Source: Hyphomicrobium sp. (GTDB taxonomy: Bacteria; Pseudomonadota; Alphaproteobacteria; Rhizobiales; Hyphomicrobiaceae). From it: DNA of 64,000 bases. The DNA lies in assembly GCF_019744875.1 (NCBI RefSeq), contig NZ_JAIETU010000003.1, positions 186,001-250,000 on the forward strand, given 5' to 3'. The notes beneath the pieces are model-generated. The model saw only the letters and a list, made by a program, of their open reading frames with translations, was not told the origin of the DNA and did not search any database. Positions 32,521-43,668 of this stretch are shown here, piece by piece (the stretch's first letter is position 1; every line of letters begins with the position of its first letter). The position numbers and the translations under genes are program-made.

Positions 32521-33513
32521 TCAGCCCGCCTTGGTGCCCGGCTTGAGCGACTTTTCCCACGCCAGCGCATGCGTGACGATGAGATCGAGATTGTCGAGCA
32601 TCGGCGACCAGCCCAGCTTGCTGCGGATCTTCGAGGAGTCCGCCACGATGGCCTCGGCATCGCCCGGACGGCGCGGCGCGAGATTGACCGGGAACGGCCC
32701 GCCCGACGCGCGCTTGACGGCGTCGATCACCTCGAACACGGAATAGCCGGACGAATATCCGCAGTTGAACACGTCGGACGCCCCGCCGCCGTCGAGATGG
32801 CGCAGCGCCACCATGTGCGCGGCGACGAGATCCGTAACGTGGATGTAATCGCGGACGCACGTGCCGTCGGCCGTGGGGTAGTCGGTGCCGAACACGTCCA
32901 TCGACGGCCGCTTGCCGAGCGCCGTTTCGCAGGCGACCTTGATCAGATGCGTCGCGCGCGGCGTCGACTGTCCCGTGCGCCCTTGCGGGTCCGCACCGGC
33001 GACGTTGAAGTAACGCAGCGCGACATAGTTGAAATCATGCGCGAACGCCGTATCGGCCAGCATCCACTCCGTCATCAGCTTGGACGTGCCGTACGGCGAA
33101 ACGGGCTTGAGCGGCGCGTCTTCCTTGACCGGGATTTCCTGCGGATTGCCGTAGACGGCCGCCGTCGAGGAGAAAATGAAGCGCTTGACGCCCCCTTTTA
33201 CGGCCGCCTCGATCAGCGTGCGCGAATTGGAGGTGTTGTTGTGATAGTAGCCGAGCGGATCGGCCACCGAATCCGGCACCACGATCGATCCGGCGAAATG
33301 GATGATCGCCCGCACGCCGTGCTCGCCGATCACGCGGCCGACGAGCGCCGCATCGCCGACGTTGCCCTCCACCAGCGTGGCCGCGGGCGGAACCGCCGCT
33401 CGGAAGCCGGTCGAAAGATTGTCGAGCACGACCACGCGCTCACCGGCGTCGAGAAGCGCCAGCACCATATGGCTGCCGATGTACCCGGCGCCGCCTGTCA
33501 CAAGAACTGTCAT
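32521..33513 (-). CDS. galE: UDP-glucose 4-epimerase
   Basis: A 330-residue short-chain epimerase: TGGAGYIGSHM is the NAD site, FSSTAAVYG and YGTSKLMTE give the catalytic Ser/Tyr/Lys. It interconverts UDP-glucose and UDP-galactose for surface polysaccharides. It is convergent with the chemoreceptor gene (about 165 bp between them) and stands alone. Confidence 0.93.
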   Translation of the reverse strand: MTVLVTGGAGYIGSHMVLALLDAGERVVVLDNLSTGFRAAVPPAATLVEGNVGDAALVGRVIGEHGVRAIIHFAGSIVVPDSVADPLGYYHNNTSNSRTLIEAAVKGGVKRFIFSSTAAVYGNPQEIPVKEDAPLKPVSPYGTSKLMTEWMLADTAFAHDFNYVALRYFNVAGADPQGRTGQSTPRATHLIKVACETALGKRPSMDVFGTDYPTADGTCVRDYIHVTDLVAAHMVALRHLDGGGASDVFNCGYSSGYSVFEVIDAVKRASGGPFPVNLAPRRPGDAEAIVADSSKIRSKLGWSPMLDNLDLIVTHALAWEKSLKPGTKAG

Positions 33514-33640
33514 TCCGGCCGCATAGCATGAAACTCGTTCACAAACAGTTCGCGCGGCCGCCCGGAATCCGGTTTTCCAAGGGTATCGGCCTTATACTGA
33601 CGGTGGCCGCAGAGCCCGCGCGCAAAGCGGTGCCGCACAT

Positions 33641-33952
33641 CTAGTCGCGGCGCGCCTGATCGAGCGCCGGCGACAGCGGACCGGACGGATTTCCGGGCGG
33701 CTTGTGCAGGTAGGTCATGGTCAGGAACGCGCCGGCCCAAGAGCCGACCGCCGCGAAAACGATGTAGATCCAGTTGTTGGTGTACGAGATCACCGCGAAC
33801 GACGAGAGCACGTACCAGAGGCTGCTCCAGTTCGCCGCCCAGATGCGCCGCCGCGCAATTACCGCCGACGTAAACAGCACGTAGACGGCATCCGTCGCGG
33901 CCGTGGCGATCACCACGCCGGCCGCCAGCAGAGGATCGATCCCGGGTATCAT
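33641..33952 (-). CDS. small hypothetical membrane protein (DUF5698-like topology)
   Basis: A 103-residue protein with three membrane helices: about 6-32, 38-59 and 62-84. The region SYTNNWIYIVFAAVGSWAGAF is the most conserved-looking. The family is not certain. It lies next to the 50-residue gene at 34048, in the same direction. Confidence 0.6.
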   Translation of the reverse strand: MIPGIDPLLAAGVVIATAATDAVYVLFTSAVIARRRIWAANWSSLWYVLSSFAVISYTNNWIYIVFAAVGSWAGAFLTMTYLHKPPGNPSGPLSPALDQARRD

Positions 33953-34047
33953 GGCCTGCCTCGCTTCACGCTGATGAGGTCTCCAGCGTGCCGCGACACG
34001 GCCGTCCGATCAAGGACGATCCGATTTCGAAATTAAGGCGGCGCGGA

Positions 34048-34200
34048 TCAGACGCCCGCAATGCCGAGGAAAATGGCAAGGATCCCGTTGAAGGCGATCC
34101 CGACGCGATATCCACTCCCGTCGGAGAACAGATACCGCACGATGTCGGTCTCAATCGTATCCGTCGAGGCAAGCGCGTCCAGGAACGCGAGAAGCAACAT
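34048..34200 (-). CDS. possible 50-residue membrane peptide
   Basis: ATG at 34198-34200, stop TGA at 34048-34050. The SD GGTGGAG lies about 8 nt ahead of the ATG. The peptide begins MLLLAFLDALASTDTIETD and ends with a hydrophobic stretch (VGIAFNGILAIFLGIAGV). The good SD, the membrane-like C-terminus and the position between two membrane-protein genes on the same strand favour a real gene. No family known. Confidence 0.5.
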   Translation of the reverse strand: MLLLAFLDALASTDTIETDIVRYLFSDGSGYRVGIAFNGILAIFLGIAGV

Positions 34201-34369
34201 GCGATCACTCCACCGATGCGCTCGCCGCGACGCGAGCGCTTACTCAAGGCGCCAGTCTGATCCCGCATCCTGAAATGAGCCTGACAAACCCAAGAGTTCG
34301 CAGACTTCGTGCGAGCGACGGAAAAGACAGTTGAGCGCTAGGGCTTACTCACCCGCTCAGGCACGCCTC

Positions 34370-35014
34370 TCAAGCCAAGGGCGCGACCTTGACAGCGCTT
34401 TTAGGCGCTGTGATGCCCATCGACACGTAGACGGTCATGAGATCGTCGATCCCGCTGTCGGTCATCTCGATCCACGCGGCCGGCACGTAAATCAGCGCGC
34501 CGCCGAACGGAACCGGCGCCGAGGGAATGAGCACGCTGTAGTACTCCTCGGCCCCGAGCCTGATGGGTGTTTTGGAGGGCAGCAGCGCCAGCACGGCCGC
34601 GCCCGGCTTGCCGCCGAAAAAGCACCACGCCGGCGTCATGTTCTTGATCCCGTCGCCATCGCCGGAATCGACGATCGACACGAACCGGCTCGACAGATCG
34701 TAGAGATTGGAAATCACCGGCACGCGCCGGATGACGCTTTCGAACAGTCCCGCAATCCAGGAGCCGATCCGCGACTGCACCATCAGTCCGAGCATGAAGA
34801 TGCCGCCGACGATTCCCCCGAGCCCGATGAAGTAAGGCGCATACTCGGACGCGTCGGCTCCGAGGCCGAGCGACCTCAGCAAGCTGCCGAACCCGCTGTT
34901 CGGCCCGAGATACTGGTTGAGGAACGAGAGCAGCCACGCCGTCACGAACAGCGTGAGCATGAGCGGCAGCGCCGCCAGGAGCCCCGCCAGGAAAATCCGC
35001 GCCAGTCTTCTCAT
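34370..35014 (-). CDS. DUF502 membrane protein
   Basis: From ATG 35014, 214 residues. Two helices (LAGLLAALPLMLTLFVTAWLL and APYFIGLGGIVGGIFMLGL) precede a soluble domain with the DUF502 blocks IPVISNLYDLSS-like (VPVISNLYDLSS), CFFGGKPG and FGGALIYVPAAWIEMTDSG. Members are common in proteobacteria but of unknown function; a role in membrane stress or envelope upkeep is only a guess. Confidence 0.85.
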   Translation of the reverse strand: MRRLARIFLAGLLAALPLMLTLFVTAWLLSFLNQYLGPNSGFGSLLRSLGLGADASEYAPYFIGLGGIVGGIFMLGLMVQSRIGSWIAGLFESVIRRVPVISNLYDLSSRFVSIVDSGDGDGIKNMTPAWCFFGGKPGAAVLALLPSKTPIRLGAEEYYSVLIPSAPVPFGGALIYVPAAWIEMTDSGIDDLMTVYVSMGITAPKSAVKVAPLA

Positions 35015-35181
35015 GCCATGCCCCCAAAAAGTCCTGAGCCCAGTCCCAGCCCGTTGTCCGCCGAGCACCCCGTCGTGCTTTGCCCGGCAGTCGTGCCCGC
35101 AACGTCCGTGCAAGACGAGACGCCGTCAACTGCATTCGTCACGACAGGCGCTCCCCGCGCCACCACCGCCTGCGGCTGGCG

Positions 35182-35529
35182 TCACCCGCCCCACACCTCG
35201 GGCCGCTCAGGTATCGGCGCCATGCCGCGCGCCGCGCGCGCCATCGTGCACGCGTCGTCACCCGGCTGGCAGTCACGGCACACCTGGGGCCGGACAGCAT
35301 AGACCGAGCACGCGGTGCTGCACCCGATTGTCCCGGTGAGAGCCGAGCATCGCTCGCCCTCGAAGCGCATGCCCGACTGCCGCTCGTTGACGAACTGCGG
35401 CGGAATGAGATCGATCTCCTCGTCGCTTTCGAGCGTAAAGCGCGGCCAGTCCGATGAGTAAGCGCAGCACGCGCCGCACGACGTGCACGGCGAGACGTCC
35501 GGCTCCGGCGCTGCGGGCGCAACGCTCAT
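35182..35529 (-). CDS. YkgJ family cysteine-cluster protein
   Basis: A 115-residue protein with clustered cysteines: CTSCGACC near 17-24, then C57-like ERCSALTGTIGCSTAC and RPQVCRDCQPGDDAC. This CxxCxxCC...C pattern is the YkgJ (DUF/UPF0153) zinc- or iron-binding family. Its start overlaps the stop of the next upstream gene by 4 nt (ATGA), so the pair is co-translated. The biochemical role is unknown. Confidence 0.85.
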   Translation of the reverse strand: MSVAPAAPEPDVSPCTSCGACCAYSSDWPRFTLESDEEIDLIPPQFVNERQSGMRFEGERCSALTGTIGCSTACSVYAVRPQVCRDCQPGDDACTMARAARGMAPIPERPEVWGG

Positions 35530-35735
35530 TCGCTGCCCAGCATGGACAACGCCGCCTGCCGGTCGCCGGACTTCAATCGCAGGAACAGCGTGCGGGCCGC
35601 CTTGATGTCCTTCTCCGTTCCCGTCTCGGATGCCTTGCGCAGGGCGACGGTCGTCGGGTGATCCACGCTCAGGATGAAGCCCAGCGCCTTGGCGAGCCGC
35701 CCCATGGCCGCGCGGTCGATGACGGGTTCGGACAT
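35526..35735 (-). CDS. hypothetical protein coupled to the YkgJ-family gene
   Basis: 69 residues from ATG 35735, which follows the strong SD ACGAGGAAACG, identical to the one before glyA. The protein is helical: two segments joined by TGTEKDIKAARTLFLRLKSG. The family is not recognised. It is the first gene of a two-gene unit with the cysteine-cluster protein. Confidence 0.7.
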   Translation of the reverse strand: MSEPVIDRAAMGRLAKALGFILSVDHPTTVALRKASETGTEKDIKAARTLFLRLKSGDRQAALSMLGSE

Positions 35736-36074
35736 ATCGTTTCCTCGTTGAGCCAAGTCTTTAGGTGAGCCGAGCCTTTGTCGACGATCCTTGTCGAGCA
35801 GGAACGCACTGATAGCCGGATTGCGCATCACCCGGCCAGCCTCGCGACGCCGCGGCGGACACGCGAGCCTGCAATTGCATACCCGCCCCCGCATTTGCCA
35901 CGATCGCCACGCTTTCGGCGCGAAAGTCCGGCTGGTTCGCCCAGCATAAGGCCACCGTATGGATTGTAACGGAGAGACTTCAAATGGCCAGTCTTCGCAT
36001 CTGCCTCCCGGTTGCGGCGAACAATGCTAACGTGACCAGACGCCGGCTCGCGGCGTGGCCACGAGAGGCATGTC
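35736..36074. other. divergent promoter interval
   Basis: About 340 bp between two divergent genes. There is no supported gene. An ATG at 35984 follows a GGAGAG, but its frame continues as a shadow of the next gene. Confidence 0.4.
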
Positions 36075-36470
36075 ATGCACCCGGCTCGCATCACCAAGCT
36101 CGCATCCGCCGTGCACGCGGCCCTGGCGGCCGCAGCGGTCTACTACGCGCTGCGCATCAACAACCACGCCGACCTGACCGCCATCTCCGCCAAGGAAGCC
36201 TACGTCATGCTGGGCATCGTGCTGCTGCCGGTCGCATCCGCCTGGACCGGATTGCGCCTCGCTCGCACGAACGCCGCGCACTGGCTCATGGCCACCGGCC
36301 AGACTCTCGCGCTCATCCTGTTTGCGGCGACGTTCGGATTGGTCGTGACCAGCGTCGAGCCGATGGCTCCGCTGCTGTTCATCCTCGTGTCGATGTGGAT
36401 CGCGGCCGGACTTGCGGTGCTGATGCCGCTGGTCTGGCTCACCAGCCGCCGCACGCCCGCAGACGCCTGA
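36075..36470 (+). CDS. hypothetical four-helix membrane protein
   Basis: A 131-residue protein with membrane helices at about 10-26, 42-63, 72-95 and 98-121. No recognised family. The gene ends 22 bp before the displaced copy of the uvrB 3' end, and was most likely the original convergent neighbour of uvrB before the insertion described at 36531-37504. Confidence 0.6.
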   Translation: MHPARITKLASAVHAALAAAAVYYALRINNHADLTAISAKEAYVMLGIVLLPVASAWTGLRLARTNAAHWLMATGQTLALILFAATFGLVVTSVEPMAPLLFILVSMWIAAGLAVLMPLVWLTSRRTPADA

Positions 36471-36491
36471 TCGCACAATCGATCGCGCGAC

Positions 36492-36530
36492 CTACTTCCC
36501 CGGCCGGCCCGTTTTGCGCGGACGTCCCTA
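36492..36530 (-). repeat. displaced copy of the uvrB 3' end (attachment-site-like)
   Basis: This 39-bp stretch matches 37505-37543, the last codons and stop of uvrB, at 35 of 39 positions. Read on the minus strand it begins with TAG and then encodes [11 protein letters not shown] and a stop, the same C-terminal peptide as UvrB; the differences inside the codons are silent. It is the outer boundary of a roughly 1-kb insertion. Confidence 0.8.
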
Positions 36531-36540
36531 AAAGCAAATC

Positions 36541-37410
36541 TCAGCTCTCCAAACAATCGAGTTCAGCGAGCCACCGAATAGCCGCCGCACCCTGGCTCAC
36601 TAATAGAATTGCAAGTCCAATCGGCGGCTGCGCCACATCTTCCGTACCGGCTTCGTGGCGATAAAAATGCGCAGCATCAACCCACGCCTGAAATGAACTC
36701 AATATTTTTGATGCGGAGCCCAATGCAGTTCGATCGTTCGCATAAACGCGTTGGACCATAGGCTGCAAATGTTTACTGACTTCAGATCCCGTGAGTCTTG
36801 GTGCCTGGGGAAAAATAAGCCGAAACAAGCCCTCGGCGGCGGTAAAGGTACTCCGAATAGCGTCTTTGCCATTGGGCGGCACCATCCCGAGCGCGCTTTC
36901 GACCCGCGAATACTCCGCATTCACGTTTGCGTATCTGGCATTCGACAGGGCAGCAATTGTTGAAGCTCTCGACCTCTCAAATTCGGAGTCGATTAAAAAG
37001 TGGACCCCGCCGCGATCGTCCACGGAATATTGGACCTCTTCCTCCCGAAAAATCCGAGCGACCTCTGTGAGCCAACGCGTCCTAAACAATTCTCCACGAC
37101 CGGGAGGAAATGAGTAGTTCTTAAAAAAACGAGCGCAGACAGTAATAAAATCTAGCACATCCCGGAGTTCGGCCCGCTCTAAGAACCTGTCCCAATTGTA
37201 AAAACCAGTAAACGGGACCTCCACGCCGAGTTCGCGCTTCACCTCATCTCCCAACCCGCCAATGACATCGCCGAAACTAGCCACAAGCGCAGACAGCCGT
37301 CGGCGCATCCTGGGGCTATCGGAAATCGGGGCACCCCGCGTCAGATAAACATGAGAAAAGCGTTGACCCAGCGGAGTGTTGGGTAGCGAGGACGAGCTAT
37401 CTGAGTTCAT
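36541..37410 (-). CDS. uncharacterised insertion-borne protein, possibly HEPN/Abi-like
   Basis: A 289-residue protein that I do not recognise with certainty. It is soluble, mostly helical, with a DDRGGVHFLID block at the centre and a C-terminal WVDAAHFYRHEAGTED followed by a hydrophobic helix (LAILLVSQGAAAIRWLAE). That tail resembles the C-terminal helical bundle (HEPN/Abi_C-like) of abortive-infection proteins, an inference only. Base and codon use differ from the neighbours: a 60-bp line inside it (37141-37200) has 28 G+C, against 37 in a line of uvrB (39061-39120). It is the only gene between two copies of the uvrB end, with no recombinase, which points to transfer. Confidence 0.7.
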   Translation of the reverse strand: MNSDSSSSLPNTPLGQRFSHVYLTRGAPISDSPRMRRRLSALVASFGDVIGGLGDEVKRELGVEVPFTGFYNWDRFLERAELRDVLDFITVCARFFKNYSFPPGRGELFRTRWLTEVARIFREEEVQYSVDDRGGVHFLIDSEFERSRASTIAALSNARYANVNAEYSRVESALGMVPPNGKDAIRSTFTAAEGLFRLIFPQAPRLTGSEVSKHLQPMVQRVYANDRTALGSASKILSSFQAWVDAAHFYRHEAGTEDVAQPPIGLAILLVSQGAAAIRWLAELDCLES

Positions 37411-37504
37411 CGATGGGATGGTACCGGATCCGCGTCATTCAGCTCCAAGACAGGCAGTTGTTCCACAGTTTTTTGGCGCATGTTTCGGAGCAAGGAGCAA
37501 AGGG

Positions 37505-40519
<3,015 letters not shown>

Positions 40520-40561
40520 GCTGCGGAATATGGCGTGCGGCGGGGCGGGAGAAAAGGGGAA

Positions 40562-40576
40562 GTTCGCGGCCCGTTC
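40562..40576. promoter_or_regulatory. LexA box ahead of uvrB
   Basis: GTTC (40562-40565), seven bases, then GTTC (40573-40576), exactly the alphaproteobacterial SOS box GTTC-N7-GTTC. It lies 43 bp ahead of the uvrB ATG and in the interval shared with the divergent PsiF-like gene. Confidence 0.75.
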
Positions 40577-40714
40577 TCATCCCGCCTTACCAATCTGTAC
40601 GGCTCCGGCAAAGAGGGCGTGAGATTGGCGTGGTTCAAAGGAGGGACCGCAGCGGCGACACGCCGGGCGACACCGCCGGAGCCGGCGCCGAGTTCAACCT
40701 TGATGAGGTCTACC

Positions 40715-41017
40715 ATGTCTAAGACGATCGCGTTCGTGACTGCCGCCATGATGCTGGCTACGGGCTTTGCCGGTGTCGCATCCGCCGCCGATGCCAAGAA
40801 GGCCGCCGTTGCCCATCCGCGCAGCCAGGCTTCGCTGCAGTGCTCGGCCGACGCCAATGCCAAGAACCTGCACGGCAAGGCGCGCGTGGCCTTCCGCCAC
40901 GACTGCCTGCGCAAGGCCGCGTCGCACAAGACCGCCTACAGCAAGCCGGCGAGCCACAAGCCGATGCAGCCTGCGGCTACCCACCAGAAGGCCGAGAAGA
41001 CCGACAAGAAAGCCTAG
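40715..41017 (+). CDS. PsiF-repeat exported protein
   Basis: From ATG 40715, with GAGG 7 nt ahead, 100 residues. A signal peptide (KTIAFVTAAMMLATGFAGVA) is followed by one PsiF repeat, CSADANAKNLHGKARVAFRH then DCLRKA, and a basic Lys/His/Pro tail. The E. coli namesake is induced by phosphate starvation; no Pho box is seen here. Periplasmic; function unknown. A terminator follows. Confidence 0.8.
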   Translation: MSKTIAFVTAAMMLATGFAGVASAADAKKAAVAHPRSQASLQCSADANAKNLHGKARVAFRHDCLRKAASHKTAYSKPASHKPMQPAATHQKAEKTDKKA

Positions 41018-41065
41018 TCCTTACTCTTGCGCGTTCACTTCCCCTTTCCTTTCCCCTCCCCTCCT

Positions 41066-41093
41066 GGACCCGCCATCGTGCGGGTCCTTTTTT
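41066..41093 (+). terminator. rho-independent terminator after the PsiF-like gene
   Basis: GGACCCG (41066-41072) pairs with CGGGTCC (41081-41087), followed by six T. Confidence 0.85.
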
Positions 41094-41226
41094 CGTTTCG
41101 GCCGGGCGCGATATCGCGCCAGTACCCGTCACGCCCTTGCGCGGAAGAGGTCGACGAACCACCTGAAAGAGGCATCGCCCTGCCTGCACAGCAAGCCCGG
41201 CAGAGCAGCAAACCCGGAGACATGCC

Positions 41227-41535
41227 ATGATGACACTTCGCGCCTTGGCCCTTTCGGTTGCAGGCACGCTTGCGCTCCTGACGGCCGTGCCCGCCGCACA
41301 GGCCGCCATCGTCTGCAAGGACGGTTTTCAGAAATCGAGCAACGGCTGGATCTCGACCCCGTACTGCAACGACGCCGAGCTCGCGCGCGTCGCGCGCAAG
41401 AACGGCGTGCGCGTCTCCGATGCCGAGATGCGGGCGAACCCAGCGCGCAAGTATGAGATTTGCCGGTTTTTGAGCGGCAGCTTGGCCGCGCGCGACTATT
41501 GCCCCGATGGCGACGGGTCGAGCCGCGGCCGCTAG
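41227..41535 (+). CDS. small exported cysteine-containing protein
   Basis: 102 residues: signal peptide ending near AAQA, then AIVCKDGFQKSSNGWISTPYC, YEICRFL and DYCPDGDG. Four cysteines suggest two disulfides in the periplasm. The block ISTPYCNDAELARVAR is typical of a conserved but uncharacterised family in Hyphomicrobiales. Its stop codon TAG forms the start of repeat copy B. Confidence 0.7.
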   Translation: MMTLRALALSVAGTLALLTAVPAAQAAIVCKDGFQKSSNGWISTPYCNDAELARVARKNGVRVSDAEMRANPARKYEICRFLSGSLAARDYCPDGDGSSRGR

Positions 41536-41727
41536 AGCATTTTCCGATCACACGGCTTCGCGCTCGTCCGCTCGATGAGCATAGCGTGAGGCGTGACTGG
41601 ATCCTGGCCTCCGCCAGGATGACGTTGGGAATGAGCGGTCCGTAGCGACAAATATATCCGTCACCCTGACGAAGGTCAGGGTCCAGTCACCTAGATCTTC
41701 TTGCGGTTCCGTTAGATCGGAGATTGC
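41532..41727. repeat. RIME-like dispersed intergenic element, copy B
   Basis: It begins CTAGAGCATTTTCCGATCAC on the stop codon of the upstream gene, holds hairpins ATCCTGGC (41601-41608)/GCCAGGAT (41613-41620) and CCCTGAC (41664-41670)/GTCAGGG (41675-41681), and ends GTTAGATCGGAGATTGC. The distance between the hairpins (63 nt) equals that in copy A; the flanking parts differ by an indel. Confidence 0.75.
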
Positions 41728-41766
41728 CCTAGCAATCGAGCGACCAACTCTAGAGCGAGACGGTGC

Positions 41767-42312
41767 CTAGCGCCGGACGCGCCGCCGCTGCGTGTCGGAG
41801 GGATTTTCCTCGGCCGGGCCCCACGCCTCGGGTTCGGCCGGCGCCGCGCCTTCCACAGGCGGCGGTCCCGGCTGTTGCTGCTGGGCGATCGAATTGCGCG
41901 GCTTCTGGCAATCGGTCAGCCACACGTCGAACACGGGATGCTCGACGGCATTGAGCCCCGGGCTCTGCGCGAACATCCAGCCCGTGAAGATGCGCTTCTC
42001 CGCGCCGTCGAGCTGGATTTCGTCGACCTCGACGAACGACGTCGTCTTCGGCTGCTCGGTGGGGGGCCGCGAATAGCAGACGCGCGGCGTGACCTTCAGC
42101 GCACCGAACTGCACCGTTTCGCCGATGCCCACTTCGAGCGTCTTGATGGTGGCGGTCACTTTGTCGAGGGCCGAAAAGACGGCCACGCGATTGTCGTAGC
42201 GCGCGCCCGTGTCGGCAGACGCCGGGCCAAGCACGGCCAGGATCAAGCCCAGCGCGGCAAGCACCCTGCCCGGGCGCCGATTCGAGCCCATCGTCTGTTT
42301 CACGCCCGTCAT
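41767..42312 (-). CDS. DUF2155 exported protein
   Basis: From ATG 42312 (42291 is possible) 181 residues: signal peptide GRVLAALGLILAVLGPASA and the DUF2155 core with EIQLDGAEKRIFTGWMFAQS then NAVEHPVFDVWLTDC. A Pro/Gln-rich tail ends in basic residues. Widespread in alphaproteobacteria, function unknown, and commonly adjacent to the NDUFA12 gene, as here. A periplasmic location is likely. Confidence 0.85.
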   Translation of the reverse strand: MTGVKQTMGSNRRPGRVLAALGLILAVLGPASADTGARYDNRVAVFSALDKVTATIKTLEVGIGETVQFGALKVTPRVCYSRPPTEQPKTTSFVEVDEIQLDGAEKRIFTGWMFAQSPGLNAVEHPVFDVWLTDCQKPRNSIAQQQQPGPPPVEGAAPAEPEAWGPAEENPSDTQRRRVRR

Positions 42313-42452
42313 GAGGCAGATCATAAAGCCCGCGTCCTTACGGCAACGGCACCGCCCGCCGCGCTTGCCCAATCCCATGCAGCTCAACGATGGCGCAGCC
42401 ATGGCGGGCATTCCCGCCAACCGCATCGACTGCAACCGAGCTTCGACGTCGC

Positions 42453-42860
42453 TTACTCTGGCCGCCAGGGCTTGTAGTCGCCTGTCGCCTTGGGCCTCTG
42501 CCCGCTCGCCAGAATCGAACCGCTCGGCCGATAGGCGTCCGGCGTGCCCGTCATGTTCGGGCGATGCGGCTTCTCCCAGGCGCGCGGCACATAGCGCTCC
42601 TCAGTCGGCGGCGTGTCGAAGGTGTGATGCAGCCATCCGTGCCATTCGGGCGGCACTTTGGACGGCTCGGCGATGCCCGCATAGGTGACCCAGCGGCGCG
42701 GCAGCCCGTGACAGCCCTCGGCGCCGACACCCTTGATCTGCTCGTAGTAGCGGTTGCCGAACGAGTCGCCGCCGACATAGCGGCCCTGGCGCGCGATCGT
42801 CAGCCGCGTTCCCCAGGTGTTGCCGCCCCACCAACTGAAGATTTCGCTGAAAATTCCCAT
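42453..42860 (-). CDS. NDUFA12-family NADH:ubiquinone oxidoreductase accessory subunit
   Basis: A 135-residue homologue of mitochondrial complex I subunit NDUFA12 (B17.2). GRYVGGDSFGNRYYE, then RRWVTYAG and PPEWHGWLHHTFDTPPTEE are the family blocks. It is a supernumerary subunit restricted to alphaproteobacteria and mitochondria, on the peripheral arm of complex I. It is transcribed toward the DUF2155 gene, about 140 bp away. Confidence 0.92.
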   Translation of the reverse strand: MGIFSEIFSWWGGNTWGTRLTIARQGRYVGGDSFGNRYYEQIKGVGAEGCHGLPRRWVTYAGIAEPSKVPPEWHGWLHHTFDTPPTEERYVPRAWEKPHRPNMTGTPDAYRPSGSILASGQRPKATGDYKPWRPE

Positions 42861-42979
42861 GCTCTCTGCCTTTGCCGTGACGTTGCTTCTGACCTACCGC
42901 GCTCCGCCGTCAAATGCCAGATGCCTTTCAGCGCAATCCCGGCCTTGACCGTACAATCGCGCCCACCTAGCTTAACGAC

Positions 42980-43327
42980 ATGGTTGAACGAGAATCCGCC
43001 AATCTCGACAGAGTGTTTCACGCACTCTCCGATCCGACCCGCCGCGCCATCCTGCGCCAGCTCTCGACGGGGCCGCGCACCGTCGGCCAATTGGCCGAAC
43101 CGCTGCCGATGTCGCTGGCCGCCGCCTCGAAGCACATCAAGGTGCTCGAGCAATCCGGCCTCCTGCAAAAGAATGTGCAATGGCGCACGCACCTCTGCGC
43201 GCTGAACGCCGCCCCTCTCGCCGCCGCGCGAACCTGGATCGACGACTACGAGGCGCTCCGGGACGAGCGGTTCGACGCACTCACGGCGGGGGTCGAAGAC
43301 CGCGACACCGGCGAGCGAAACACATGA
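42980..43327 (+). CDS. ArsR-family transcriptional regulator
   Basis: A 115-residue winged helix: HALSDPTRRAILRQLSTGPR, then LAEPLPMSLAAASKHIKVLE (recognition helix). No cysteine metal site of the ArsR/CadC type is present, which fits the metal-independent sub-group often paired with an SRPBCC gene; none is found here. The upstream neighbour is divergent. Confidence 0.85.
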   Translation: MVERESANLDRVFHALSDPTRRAILRQLSTGPRTVGQLAEPLPMSLAAASKHIKVLEQSGLLQKNVQWRTHLCALNAAPLAAARTWIDDYEALRDERFDALTAGVEDRDTGERNT

Positions 43328-43431
43328 CGCGCACCGGCGACGAGCCGAGTTGCCTTACCAAACAGGACGGCGCCGTCAGTGCAGCCGCCAACGACAAAAA
43401 CAAGACCTGAACGTCAGGGGAGGAGCAGGGA

Positions 43432-43668
43432 ATGACACGAGCCGACAAGGCGCCGCGCAGCAAGCGCGCGGCGTGGATCAACGCGTGGTTTGTCGCTGAC
43501 GCGATCGTGGCCCTGGCGCCGCCGATCTATTGGGCGGCCGACGGCAAGACGACGCCGATCCTGGGTCTGCCCGCGGCCGTCTTCTATTTCGTGGCCGTGG
43601 CGGTCTTCATCGCCGCAAGCATCGTCGCGGCCTATGCCGTCGATGCGCGCACCGGGGAGACCGGCTGA
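43432..43668 (+). CDS. small membrane partner of the SSS symporter
   Basis: A 78-residue protein with two membrane helices (INAWFVADAIVALAPPIYW and PAAVFYFVAVAVFIAASIVA) after the strong SD GGAGGAG. It overlaps the symporter start by 1 nt (TGATG). The layout mimics yjcH-actP and yhdT-panF pairs, so it is probably an accessory subunit. Confidence 0.7.
   Translation: MTRADKAPRSKRAAWINAWFVADAIVALAPPIYWAADGKTTPILGLPAAVFYFVAVAVFIAASIVAAYAVDARTGETG

Noticed and set aside
35984-36664. 226-codon frame on the plus strand after a GGAGAG
   Set aside because: Its body overlaps the four-helix membrane protein (36075-36470) in another frame and continues into the insertion boundary; the composition is shadow-like.
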